DNA from: Phycisphaerales bacterium UBA1161
GTDB lineage: Bacteria; Planctomycetota; Phycisphaerae; Tepidisphaerales; Tepidisphaeraceae
Assembly: GCA_002311745.1 (NCBI GenBank)
Contig: DBZL01000025.1
Coordinates: 2,232-25,660 of the forward strand
Direction: 5' to 3'
DNA: 23,429 nt
Under the pieces are notes generated by a model, which was given only the letters and a program-made list of their open reading frames with translations, searched no databases and was not told the DNA's origin. The position numbers and the translations under genes were made by a program. Positions 1 to 7,663 of this stretch are shown in pieces. The stretch's first letter is position 1; every line of letters starts with the position of its first letter.

Positions 1-30
1 AGGTCGAAGGTTCAAATCCTTTCACCCCGA
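1..30 (+). tRNA. tRNA-Pro, 3' end only (gene runs off the left edge)
   Basis: The first 30 bases fit positions 44-73 of a tRNA: variable loop AGGTC, T stem GAAGG, T loop TTCAAAT, T stem CCTTT, acceptor strand CACCCCG and discriminator A. The acceptor strand implies a 5' end CGGGGTG; a C1-G72 pair with A73 is typical of bacterial tRNA-Pro. A second copy at 3108-3137 has the same 30 bases, and there a CGG anticodon loop is visible just upstream. Whether the copy at the window start is the intact functional gene or another 3' fragment cannot be seen, because the 5' part lies outside. Confidence 0.7.
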
Positions 31-34
31 TTTT
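1..34 (+). repeat. Direct repeat / putative attachment site, left copy
   Basis: These 34 bases are identical to 3108-3141. They cover the tRNA-Pro 3' end plus four T residues. The two copies are 3107 bp apart and bracket a segment with two genes. Duplication of a tRNA 3' end at both sides of a segment is the usual footprint of tyrosine-recombinase integration; that is an inference, since no recombinase gene is seen here. Confidence 0.6.
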
Positions 35-48
35 CATAACCCGCAAAA

Positions 49-75
49 AGAGCCGAGTTTACAAAACTCGGCTCT
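49..75 (-). terminator. Strong hairpin, terminator-like on the minus strand
   Basis: AGAGCCGAGTTT and AAACTCGGCTCT form a perfect 12-bp stem with a 3-base loop (ACA). Read on the minus strand it is followed directly by TTTTTGCGGG, the classic intrinsic terminator layout. Read on the plus strand it sits 18 bases after the tRNA end, with AAAAA before it and no T-run after it. It could stop leftward transcription from the operon ending at 682 before it enters the tRNA. Confidence 0.55.
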
Positions 76-101
76 GAGCGTTTAGGCGGCCTCATCTGAC
101 T

Positions 102-203
102 TTGGGGCAGAACGCCTTCCAGAAACAGTTCGAGGACCAGTTGGCAGGCAGTTTAAACTCAGTTTATAAGCGCACGCCGGACAGACGGTAAGCCGCGTTT
201 TTT
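102..203 (+). repeat. Decayed direct repeat, copy 1 (ORF-tail remnant)
   Basis: This stretch aligns without any gap to 2966-3067; my hand count gives 24 mismatches in 102 bases. In the same frame both copies encode a 29-residue tail ending in TAA (189-191 here), beginning LGQNAFQKQF in this copy and LGPNAFRKQF in the other. After the stop both keep a GCCGC-T-run and, a little further on, TGTCTCA (235-241 here). It is probably the 3' end of a gene carried next to the tRNA site, perhaps a recombinase, but no catalytic motif survives to show that. Confidence 0.55.
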
Positions 204-681
204 GCAGGGAGGATTAAAGGGAACGTAGCGGCTCTGTCTCAATCCTGCCAAGTTCGGCGCATGTTCGGTAGCGCGATCGCGATGCACTTTGTGCAAGCTG
301 CAGGATGTTCACCTGTAAAGCGCCACGGAAGGTAATGCTCACGGCCTATTGGTTTGCCAAGCGTTGTCTTCCCGATCATCGTTCCAAATTCAGCCGCAAG
401 GATTCACGCTGCCGCAACTGTTCGCGTGTCGGGAACTGAAGGTGCGGACACCGATCAAAATGGGATGCGGCCGTTCGCCGCCGGCATTTTAATCATCATT
501 AAACCCTCTCGCAGATTTGCACGATTTCCCACAATCTTTGACTGAGATGCATCCAACGATATGTGCAAACCAATCGATCTGATCGTGGCGGCGCACGGCC
601 GCACCAGCATGGGATCCGATGCGTCCGATTTTATTTAGATGAGGGAGTCAAAGCGGCGGTGGCCGGTCGGTCAGTCCTTGA
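204..681. other. Non-coding stretch between the decayed repeat and the membrane operon
   Basis: I see no supported gene here. Two short plus-strand open frames (354-545 and 563-823) lack a convincing ribosome binding site and recognisable protein character, and the second runs into the oppositely coded gene. The motif TGTCTCA followed by CCAAG at 235-252 resembles the junction before the tRNA fragment at 3087-3107 and may be a worn attachment core. Confidence 0.4.
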
Positions 682-2061
682 TCAATCTGTTTGGACGGGC
701 TTTGGAGTGTCACGAGGCAGCTGCAGCCCCACAATTAGAGCGGCAGCGGGGGCGGCGTGCAGCAAAAGTCGGCTTTGCGAATACCTGAGTAGTTCTCCTA
801 AATCCCACGTCGTCACCATATAGGGCGGAAAATACGCCAGTATCTGCAGAATCAATAGAAACCAAAGCGTCGCAATCGATCGATTCCGCAAACGCCGCCA
901 GTTTATAAGCTGTAGGGCTAACACCGCGATCCAGAATATGCCCCACCGCCGCCAGTCCACGATTTCGCCCGGCATGCTTTGGGCAACTGTGGGTATGCGG
1001 TTCCCGGCGGCGATGAGTTGAGCAACTCTCAACCGACCCGCGTAGTCCTCATCCGTTGCCGGCAAATCCCGGGTGTAGACGATCCACGGCAAAATCGCCG
1101 CGCCTAATACCAAGGCAAAAAGGACGGCGAGGCGAATCTGCCGCATTTTTAAGGGTTGGGGTGTGAGCAGAAAGATCGCCAGCACATTGATTATCGCCAG
1201 CGCCATGCCTTCATTTTTCGTCCAGGCCATGCAGATTGTGGAAAACAGTGCTGCGACCAAATCGGCAAGGCGCCGCTCTGCCTGCCATCGCAAAATGGAA
1301 ACAATGGCGCACGCATAGAACGCCGCCAACGCCGTATCCGCCATCCCAACGCCGGCGTAGGCTAGAAAATTCGGAATCGTTAACAAAAGAGCCGCGGCCG
1401 CAAATGCAGCGCTCCAACAATTGAATTCCAGCACGGCGCCGAAGACCGTGGCGCCCATACCCAGATATAGAAGCAAGTCCGGCGCTTTTCCAAGTTCATC
1501 ATTGAGGTCACCGGTCATTGCGTGAACGCCCGCGGATAACATGGGCACCAGGATCGGATATTTCAGGTGGCTGTAACTTAGAGTGACGTCGGAAAAATAG
1601 GCGGGCCTTGGCTTCAGCGGAACGGTTGCCAAAACTTTCGTCTTCAATTGCCATATTTGAAACGCGTCTCCTTCAATGACCGGTTGAAATAGCGCATTTC
1701 GTCCGACGATAAAAATCCCGTAGCCGACGGCGGCCAAACACAAAATTATCCATATCTTAGAAAACGTCGATCCGGGTAGGGCCGGCGCATTGGCCGTGAA
1801 GCCAGCTCCTCGATTTCGATGTGCGACGATTCCGAGCATGCCCCAGACAAAAGCGACGGATAATAGGATAGATCGACTTGGCCCCCAACCCACCATCGAA
1901 AACGCGATTAATATCAGGGAGAGAATTCCCGGTCCCAAACAAGCCGCAAGCCCTGCAAAGTCGATGCGCGATCGATTGGGCAAAATGAGGCTGCAAACCC
2001 CCCAGCCCGTCACCAACAAACACGCAAGATAAATCGAGCACCATAACCATGCGGTGGTCAT
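682..2061 (-). CDS. Polytopic membrane protein, GT-C (ArnT/PMT-like) glycosyltransferase candidate
   Basis: A 459-residue integral membrane protein with about ten hydrophobic segments. After the N-terminal helices comes an exoplasmic loop with an acidic E-G-D motif (residues 130-132). Then follow an aromatic/His-rich stretch (LSYSHLKYP), GMADTALA, and TKNEGMALA between later helices. This layout is typical of GT-C enzymes that take sugar from a polyprenyl-phosphate donor and transfer it outside the cytoplasm. The assignment rests on this pattern, not on a diagnostic motif, so acceptor and donor are unknown. The start codon overlaps the upstream gene's stop in TGATG, so the pair is probably translationally coupled. 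It lies inside the segment bounded by duplicated tRNA-Pro ends and may be island cargo. It lacks the Cys/Arg/His pattern of exosortases. Confidence 0.6.
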   Translation of the reverse strand: MTTAWLWCSIYLACLLVTGWGVCSLILPNRSRIDFAGLAACLGPGILSLILIAFSMVGWGPSRSILLSVAFVWGMLGIVAHRNRGAGFTANAPALPGSTFSKIWIILCLAAVGYGIFIVGRNALFQPVIEGDAFQIWQLKTKVLATVPLKPRPAYFSDVTLSYSHLKYPILVPMLSAGVHAMTGDLNDELGKAPDLLLYLGMGATVFGAVLEFNCWSAAFAAAALLLTIPNFLAYAGVGMADTALAAFYACAIVSILRWQAERRLADLVAALFSTICMAWTKNEGMALAIINVLAIFLLTPQPLKMRQIRLAVLFALVLGAAILPWIVYTRDLPATDEDYAGRLRVAQLIAAGNRIPTVAQSMPGEIVDWRRWGIFWIAVLALQLINWRRLRNRSIATLWFLLILQILAYFPPYMVTTWDLGELLRYSQSRLLLHAAPAAALIVGLQLPRDTPKPVQTD

Positions 2062-2555
2062 CAGTGGTCCTCGGTGCTCGAAAACACAAATCGCCGATAG
2101 GTATCGACTAAACCATCGGGTTGAAGCGTAAAGGTGAGCTCACTGCCAATGTCGTGCTGAAAAAGCCATGGCGGGTCTGGCTCGAAATTAGCAGCCATGA
2201 ATTGATCCGGTGAAAAAGTGGGCACCGAAGGATCGCCTGCCAGGACGCTGTGCGGATAAAGCGTATAGACACCGCGAGTAAAAAGATCCCGCGCCATCCA
2301 ATTCTTGTTTTGCGGAAAATTCACATAATGGACGTACAATGCCCCATGCCATGCACCTTTTCTGAACATCGCGTCCACTTGCGCGTAAAGGTTTTCGCGT
2401 TCCTGCACCTGGTATCGAAAATAACGCCCGACGACATCTAAACAAATGGCAACGCAAATACAAAGAAAAAGAAAAAGGTAAATCGCTGCATCGAAGCGGT
2501 GAACGTCACACGAAGGATTTGCACTGACGGCCGGCAATTCGTTTTTCGACCCCAT
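2061..2555 (-). CDS. Small membrane-anchored protein of unknown function
   Basis: A 164-residue protein with one clear membrane segment near residues 25-45 (AIYLFLFLCICVAICLDVV). It is followed by a soluble domain of about 115 residues that is probably outside the cytoplasm. That domain is rich in aromatic residues, with several Trp and Tyr, motifs such as MARDLFTRGVYTLYPHS, and a Phe/Thr-rich end. I recognise no family. Its stop overlaps the start of the GT-C-like gene by one base, so the two are likely made together. This one may be an accessory subunit or a small exported partner of the predicted glycosyltransferase. No strong Shine-Dalgarno sequence precedes the ATG. Confidence 0.55.
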   Translation of the reverse strand: MGSKNELPAVSANPSCDVHRFDAAIYLFLFLCICVAICLDVVGRYFRYQVQERENLYAQVDAMFRKGAWHGALYVHYVNFPQNKNWMARDLFTRGVYTLYPHSVLAGDPSVPTFSPDQFMAANFEPDPPWLFQHDIGSELTFTLQPDGLVDTYRRFVFSSTEDH

Positions 2556-2965
2556 ATTTCGATGCTACCATTCCACCCAATTCCCATCAATCGGATGCTG
2601 AGCTGACTCATCCCCAGTTTTCTTCATAAATCCACTAGCAAGTTTGAGACGGTGTGAAGCGCACTGGCGGCCATGCAATTCGGATCGGGCCAAGGTCTCG
2701 GTACGGTCATAAACGGGTCAGCGGGATTTAGTTAAGCAATTGTTCGGTTGTTCTTGAAGCGCTTTTCTGAGAATCACCCGGGGTCCGGTCATGCGGATAT
2801 ACATGTGTCGCGACACAGGTTTCCTTGTATTCGGATGTATTTCAGTGTATCTCCATGCGCGCAAAGCCGCGTTGGTGAGGCGAAAAACGCGGATGTTTGC
2901 GGCCTGAAAATCCATGTGTCGTCGACTTCAAACAGAAAAAAGTTGGCCGATTTTTTGGGGCCGAG
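2556..2965. other. Non-coding stretch left of the second repeat
   Basis: No gene is supported. A plus-strand open frame runs through 2748-3077, but it has no good ribosome binding site, reads the repeat at 2966-3067 in a frame different from the one shared with copy 1, and has atypical composition. The shared frame is open only from just after a TGA near 2880. Confidence 0.4.
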
Positions 2966-3067
2966 TTGGGGCCGAACGCCTTCCGGAAACAGTTCTGGGA
3001 ACAGTTTGCAGTCAGTTCAGAATCAGCTTATAGACCCGCAAAGGACAAGGCATAAGCCGCATTTTTT
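2966..3067 (+). repeat. Decayed direct repeat, copy 2 (ORF-tail remnant)
   Basis: Ungapped partner of 102-203. The shared frame ends in TAA at 3053-3055, and the tail starts LGPNAFRKQF. Here the repeat is followed after 32 bases by TGTCTCA (3087-3093) and then directly by the tRNA-Pro 3' half. That suggests the gene remnant originally ended next to an attachment site. Confidence 0.55.
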
Positions 3068-3095
3068 TGCGGCGTAGGCAATGGATTGTCTCAGC

Positions 3096-3137
3096 TTCGG
3101 GACCAAGAGGTCGAAGGTTCAAATCCTTTCACCCCGA
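3096..3137 (+). tRNA. tRNA-Pro(CGG) 3' half, attachment-site fragment (not a functional tRNA)
   Basis: The bases fit tRNA positions 32-73 in order: anticodon loop TTCGGGA with anticodon CGG at 3098-3100, anticodon 3' stem CCAAG, variable loop AGGTC, T arm GAAGG-TTCAAAT-CCTTT, acceptor strand CACCCCG and A73. The 5' half is missing: the five bases before the loop are TCAGC and cannot pair with CCAAG, and no CGGGGTG lies upstream. A fragment that begins precisely at the anticodon loop is what tyrosine integrases leave when they recombine in that loop. It should be masked as a pseudo-tRNA. Confidence 0.7.
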
Positions 3138-3157
3138 TTTTTGCCGAAGGCAAAAAT
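3137..3157 (+). terminator. Hairpin directly after the tRNA fragment
   Basis: ATTTTTGCC and GGCAAAAAT make a perfect 9-bp stem with loop GAA, starting at the tRNA discriminator base. It has A/T-rich outer pairs like an intrinsic terminator, but no long T-run follows. It differs from the hairpin that follows the tRNA copy at the window start. Confidence 0.4.
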
Positions 3158-3614
3158 AGAGCAGTGGAACAGTGGACCAGTAGAGCAAACCAAAAACCCG
3201 GAACACGGGCAATTTCACTGCGGTCTTCTTCGACCTTGGCTAGGTCGGCCAGCCTCGCCGAATCGCCGGCGGCGCGCAATTCACCAACCACCGGCTCTGC
3301 CGGTGGTTGGTGAATACCGTAGGTTCCGCCCCTGTGGAAGTGGAGTTCGATACTCAACGGGTTCAGTCATCTTGGGCCTTTGGCAATTATCCGCATCCGC
3401 GGGCGATCCTTCAATCGATCCCTTCCGTCACCACCGGATCACGCGCAACGTCCGACAGGCTAGGCGGCCTACCGCGATGAGCAGCCCGCCGGACCGCGCT
3501 TAATTCGCGGCCGGTACAAGTCGATATTGATAAATGGTCCTATATTGGGGGCCTCTTTTTCTGATACAACGCCTTTTCAGCGAGCGGAATTGGGCCGATT
3601 TTGGAGACCGACCG
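3158..3614. other. Non-coding stretch with one perfect 16-bp hairpin
   Basis: No gene is supported between the tRNA fragment and the start at 3615. The one clear structure is a perfect palindrome: ATTCACCAACCACCGG (3279-3294), loop CTCTG, and its exact complement at 3300-3315. No T-run follows, so it is not a standard terminator. Confidence 0.45.
3279..3315. repeat. Perfect 16-bp inverted repeat
   Basis: The arms 3279-3294 and 3300-3315 are exact reverse complements around a 5-base loop. The hairpin stands alone in a non-coding region about 300 bases before a secreted-protein gene. It may be a dispersed palindromic repeat or an operator. Confidence 0.6.
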
Positions 3615-5843
3615 ATGACAGCGCGTCACACTTGGGCTCGACTTCTCGTCGTCATGCTCGCCGCGTCCGGCCTAGCGCTGCTCAAGGTAGCGCGGATGGA
3701 TCGGCAGGCCACGATCGCGATCGTGGACCAGGCGCCGTCGAATCTCGCTGTCGGCGTCGCACCCAACCCGCATATCAGCGTCACGTTCGCCGGAAAAATG
3801 AATTCCGCGACCCTGACGCCGGCAACGGTTCAGCTATTGGACAATGCCGGAAACATCGTCCCATCTCGCTTGTCGTACAATCTGTTCAACAGGACGGTCA
3901 CGCTCGACCCCTTGAGTCCTCTGAGCTATGGCACGACCTATCAAGTGCGGGTCAATAGTGGCAAGAGCGGGATCGAGGACGCGGCCGGGAACCAGCTCGA
4001 GAATCCGATCATCTGGTCGTTCACCACCGCCTGGTCGCCCGCGAGCGGACCGGGCGGGCCGCTGCTGGTCATCGTCGGCGGGGACAATCCTTTCAGCACC
4101 TATTACGCCGAGATTCTGCGGGCCGAAGGACTCAACGAGTTTGCGGTTTCGGACGCATCCGCGATCTCGCCGGCCATGCTGAGCAGGTATCAACTGGCGA
4201 TTCTCGGCGACGTGCCGCTGACCTCGTCACAAGTTTCGCAATTGTCCGATTGGATTAACCAGGGCGGCAAACTGATCGCCATGCATCCGCGGGCGAATCT
4301 TTGCGACCTGCTTGGGGTGATCGACCGCGGATCATCCCTGGCCGAAGGCTACGTGGCCGTCGACCGATCCGACCCCATGGCCGCCGGCATCGAGAGCGCC
4401 CCGATGCAATTTCATGGCCAGGCCGGGCAATATGCGCTGCTTGACGCACGGGCGCTGGCCACGCTCTATCACGACGCCAACGCACCGCTGGCAAGCCCGG
4501 CAGTGACGCTCCGCGACGTCGGAGTGCATGGCGGCATGGCGGGAGCGTTTATGTTCGACCTCGCCAAGTCCGTGGTGCTGACGCGCCAAGGCAATCCCGC
4601 TTGGGCGCGGCAACGGCGCACGGGGGCCGTTTGGGGCGACTGGACGCAATCGGCCGATTTGTTCTACGGACCGGCCAGTTTCGATCCCCAGAAAAATTGG
4701 TGCGACTTCAATAACATCGCCATTCCCCAGGCGGATGAAGCGCAGCGCCTCCTGGCCAACATGATTGTGCGGATGAACCTGGCGACCGCGCCGCTGCCGC
4801 GATTCAGTTATTTTCCCAGTGGCGCCAAGGCGGTCGTCGTCCTCACCGGCGACGACCACAACTCCGGCGGGACCGGGGGCAGGTTCCAACGCCTCAAAGC
4901 CGCGGGCGACTCCGGCGGCATGCCCATCACCGCCACGTCCTATCTCTACCCCGGTTACGCAAATCCCGACGCAACGTTGGCGTCCTACGCCTCACAGGGG
5001 TTTGAGAGCGCGCTCCATTTTGAAGTGACCAACGGCGCGCTGTTCGGCACCTCGAGCGATATGCCTGCAGACTGGACCAGCTTGGCTCAATTGGACCGTC
5101 TCTATTCGTCGGAAACGTTCAGTTTCAACGCGACCTATCCAAGTCTGGCCTCATCTCGAACCGGAAGAACCCATGGACCGGTTTGGAGCGATTACGACTC
5201 GCTGCCGCAGGTCGAATTCGCCCACGGCGTCCGCCTGGATACCAGCTATTATTTCGCCCCGCCGCAATGGGTGCAGGACCACCCCGGATTTTTCACCGGC
5301 TCAGGCATTCCCATGCGATTTGCAACCTCGACCGGAACGACCATCGACGTCTACCAGGCGACGACCCAAATCACGGATGAGTCCGGCCAATCCGAACCCT
5401 TGACCATCGACAAGCTTTTGGACAATGCGACCGGCCCCAAGGAATACTTGGGCGCATTCACGGTAAACGCCCACGATGACGAAGCGATCAATCCGCTGGC
5501 CGATGCGGTGATCGACTCGGCGAAGGACCACCATGTGCCCATCCTGAGCGCCCAGAATCTTCTGGACTTCGAGGATGGGCGCGGCAATTCCTCCTTCGGC
5601 GACATTTCCTGGAACGCATCGGCCGGCAGACTCACCTTTTCGATTATGAGGGCTTTTGGTGGAAAGGGTCTTCAAGCCATGGTTCCCCTGAGCGACGCCG
5701 CCGGCCGGCGCGTGGCCACCATCCACATCAACGGCAGCCCAGTTTCGTTTCGATCGGATTCCTACAACGCCATCGGCTACGCCGTGTTCCCTGCGGAATG
5801 CGGGTTAGTCAGCGTCCAATACGCGGCCCAGGCCAACCAATAG
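3615..5843 (+). CDS. Secreted protein with SbsA-type Ig-like domain and deacetylase-like (NodB-fold) domain
   Basis: I start at 3615 because GGAG (3603-3606) lies 8 bases upstream and the protein then opens with a basic, hydrophobic export/anchor segment; this gives 742 residues. Residues about 33-138 form a bacterial Ig-like domain of the SbsA/Big_5 kind (MNSATLTPATVQLLD, YGTTYQVRV, WSFTTA). From about 147 there is a Rossmann-like region beginning LLVIVGGDNPF. A region with D413-D414-H415 (TGDDH), H468 (ALHFE) and H620-D621-D622 (NAHDDE) follows, resembling the metal site of polysaccharide deacetylases. The last 90 residues look like a beta-sandwich. It probably acts on a glycan outside the cytoplasm. 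It converges on plsC with a 43-bp gap. Confidence 0.65.
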   Translation: MTARHTWARLLVVMLAASGLALLKVARMDRQATIAIVDQAPSNLAVGVAPNPHISVTFAGKMNSATLTPATVQLLDNAGNIVPSRLSYNLFNRTVTLDPLSPLSYGTTYQVRVNSGKSGIEDAAGNQLENPIIWSFTTAWSPASGPGGPLLVIVGGDNPFSTYYAEILRAEGLNEFAVSDASAISPAMLSRYQLAILGDVPLTSSQVSQLSDWINQGGKLIAMHPRANLCDLLGVIDRGSSLAEGYVAVDRSDPMAAGIESAPMQFHGQAGQYALLDARALATLYHDANAPLASPAVTLRDVGVHGGMAGAFMFDLAKSVVLTRQGNPAWARQRRTGAVWGDWTQSADLFYGPASFDPQKNWCDFNNIAIPQADEAQRLLANMIVRMNLATAPLPRFSYFPSGAKAVVVLTGDDHNSGGTGGRFQRLKAAGDSGGMPITATSYLYPGYANPDATLASYASQGFESALHFEVTNGALFGTSSDMPADWTSLAQLDRLYSSETFSFNATYPSLASSRTGRTHGPVWSDYDSLPQVEFAHGVRLDTSYYFAPPQWVQDHPGFFTGSGIPMRFATSTGTTIDVYQATTQITDESGQSEPLTIDKLLDNATGPKEYLGAFTVNAHDDEAINPLADAVIDSAKDHHVPILSAQNLLDFEDGRGNSSFGDISWNASAGRLTFSIMRAFGGKGLQAMVPLSDAAGRRVATIHINGSPVSFRSDSYNAIGYAVFPAECGLVSVQYAAQANQ

Positions 5844-5886
5844 AGCGACCTCTCGGCGGCCGGAAGCGAAAAGTTCGCGACACGGC

Positions 5887-6630
5887 TTATCTCGCTGGCG
5901 CCTCTGCAGATGACGAGGGTGGACCCAACTGAATGACGGCGGATTCCAACGTCGTTGCCACGGTCTGCCAACCTTCGCGATCGTTGGAGGCCTCGGCAAA
6001 CAGGATCGGCTGGCCGATTTTGAGACGCAACTTTGTGGGTTTGGGCCAGCGTCGATCGTGGGGAAGGGCTTGGTAAGTGCCATGGAGTCGGCAGGGCACG
6101 ACGGGCACGGAAGTACCCGCGACCAGCATGCCCACGCCGGCCTTGAACCGCGCGAGGGCGCCGGTCCGGCTGCGCGTGCCTTCCGGGAAGACAATGTAGA
6201 CGCAGCGATCGTTCGCCAGGCGTTCGCGCAGGTCCGCCAGCCCATGCGAACATATCTTGGTCCGCCACATGGGCAATGCGTTGATGAGCAACGTCGAGAG
6301 AATTCCCATCAGGGGCGATGAAAAGAATGTGTCTCCGGCGGCGATTGGGAAAACGCGGCTTTTCATCCGCCACCGCACCGCCGACGCCAGCACGAGCGAA
6401 TCAAGATGACTGCAATGATTGGCCACCAGCACGAACGGACCTGATTTTGGCAGGTACTGTCGGCCATCGACGGACAGTCGATGGAAAATGGCCAGGTAAG
6501 CGGCAACCAACCCGGACCACGCAATGTTTGTGCAAGCGTTGATCAACCCGCCTTCGCGGCGCACGCTTTTGAGTTGTTCATGTAACGGCAGGTCGAGGTC
6601 GCGCGCGGGTTTGAGTTCCCAATTTTGCAT
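5887..6630 (-). CDS. plsC: 1-acyl-sn-glycerol-3-phosphate acyltransferase (PlsC family)
   Basis: A 247-residue membrane-associated acyltransferase that would add the second acyl chain to lysophosphatidic acid, giving phosphatidic acid. Motif I is NHCSHLD with catalytic His72 and Asp77. Motif III is FPEGTRSRTG at 148-157, and a later PVVPC segment matches motif IV. A hydrophobic stretch around residues 33-50 anchors the N-terminus. It is the last gene of a minus-strand run with cdsA 22 bases upstream. Its product is the substrate of CdsA, so the two neighbours perform consecutive steps. Members of this family can also act on other lysophospholipids, so the exact acceptor is not certain. Confidence 0.88.
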   Translation of the reverse strand: MQNWELKPARDLDLPLHEQLKSVRREGGLINACTNIAWSGLVAAYLAIFHRLSVDGRQYLPKSGPFVLVANHCSHLDSLVLASAVRWRMKSRVFPIAAGDTFFSSPLMGILSTLLINALPMWRTKICSHGLADLRERLANDRCVYIVFPEGTRSRTGALARFKAGVGMLVAGTSVPVVPCRLHGTYQALPHDRRWPKPTKLRLKIGQPILFAEASNDREGWQTVATTLESAVIQLGPPSSSAEAPAR

Positions 6631-6652
6631 CGGCGCGTCAGCTTAACGCAAA

Positions 6653-7663
6653 TCATCCCTGAGCATGGCTGAAAATACGAATCTGCTCCTGCCATCCAGC
6701 GCCAAGATAGTATCCCACGTAGTGAAAAATCGCCGGCGAAACCAGCAGCAGGCTGTTGAAGCGATCCAGCACGCCCCCGTGGCCGGGGAAGGTACTGCCC
6801 ATATCCTTGATCCCCACGTCGCGCTTCACGCTGGAAAGCAGCAAATCGCCGAACTGCCCGAGAACGGCAATCATGGTTCCCATGAGCAACAGGTGCTGCC
6901 ATTGCGCCAGGACGGTCTGGCGAAATACGAAACCGCCAAGAGTTGCCGCCAAAATCGTCGTCAGCACCAGCGCGCCCCAAGCGCCGCCCAGCGTTTTGTT
7001 GGGGCTGGTGTTCGGGGCGAGCTTTCGTTTGCCGAAGGATTTTCCGCAAATGTACGCAAAGACGTCGTTCATCTCAACGCACAGCAGAATCCACAGCATG
7101 ATCTGCCGGTACTTGGGATCATTGCCAAAGAAGCCGAGGTGCCCCAGGCACGCTCCAAACAACATGAACCCAAGCACGCCCAGGCCGACGCGTTGGATGT
7201 ATCCGGAAGGGTGATCGGCAAGTATGGCGATAGCGGCGATGAGGCCGACGGTCAGCGGCCAAATCGCCGTGAAAAACGCGTACCAGTTATCCAACGATGC
7301 AAACGTCACCAGAAGGATGCCCAGGACAACGACGATGCTGATGGCTCGCTCGCGAAAGAGGCCGGTTGCCCGGGCGTACTCTCGATAGCACAGAAGGCTT
7401 AGCACGCCCACCGCAAGGATCGCGTACGCCGCTCCCAGCAGTATCGGCCCGATAATCAGGGGCGCCAAAACGAGCCATGAAAAGTAGCGATCCCACAAAT
7501 CCTTCAACAGCCGATCCCTGGCTTTTCCCGTCTTGGCGAGTAAGGCAATGATCAACGGCGTTATGGCCAGAAGCACGACGACAGCCAGCATCGCCTTCAC
7601 CACGAATGGATCATGGAACGCAAGGCGCGTTCCGAACATTCGCTGGCGCGTTTCAGGAGTCAT
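6653..7663 (-). CDS. cdsA: Phosphatidate cytidylyltransferase (CDP-diacylglycerol synthase)
   Basis: An integral membrane enzyme of 336 residues converting phosphatidic acid and CTP into CDP-diacylglycerol. The open frame extends upstream to 7765, but I choose ATG 7663 because it overlaps the previous stop in ATGA and the extension has no membrane-protein character. The C-terminal signature at 277-301 is SSVKRD, then KDMGSTFPGHGGVLDR. It keeps K-R, K-D, H-G-G and D-R, but the usual final Asp (DRxD) is Asn here (DRFN). About eight hydrophobic segments precede it. Neighbours on both sides are phospholipid genes: it makes the CDP-activated lipid that the upstream phosphatidyltransferase would use. 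Confidence 0.88.
   Translation of the reverse strand: MTPETRQRMFGTRLAFHDPFVVKAMLAVVVLLAITPLIIALLAKTGKARDRLLKDLWDRYFSWLVLAPLIIGPILLGAAYAILAVGVLSLLCYREYARATGLFRERAISIVVVLGILLVTFASLDNWYAFFTAIWPLTVGLIAAIAILADHPSGYIQRVGLGVLGFMLFGACLGHLGFFGNDPKYRQIMLWILLCVEMNDVFAYICGKSFGKRKLAPNTSPNKTLGGAWGALVLTTILAATLGGFVFRQTVLAQWQHLLLMGTMIAVLGQFGDLLLSSVKRDVGIKDMGSTFPGHGGVLDRFNSLLLVSPAIFHYVGYYLGAGWQEQIRIFSHAQG

Noticed and set aside
354..823. Two short plus-strand frames left of the membrane operon
   Set aside because: No Shine-Dalgarno, no recognisable protein features, and the second overlaps the end of the clear minus-strand gene.
682..2061. Exosortase, considered because PEP-CTERM proteins are present
   Set aside because: The protein lacks the conserved Cys/Arg/His residues of exosortases and looks GT-C-like instead.
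2748..3077. 109-codon plus-strand frame
   Set aside because: It reads the 2966-3067 repeat in a different frame from the one shared with copy 1 and has no start signal.
3091..3357. Minus-strand open frame ending GVKGFEPSTSWSRS
   Set aside because: Its C-terminus is the antisense of the tRNA-Pro fragment; 'GFEPSTSWS'-type endings are a familiar artefact of translating tRNA genes. The rest crosses the 3279-3315 palindrome and has no ribosome binding site.
3081..3503. Plus-strand open frames across the tRNA fragment (including one reading LRDQEVEGSNPFTPI)
   Set aside because: They translate the tRNA itself, giving the typical spurious 'QEVEGSNPFTP' or 'SKVQILSPR' words, and show no protein-like composition afterwards.
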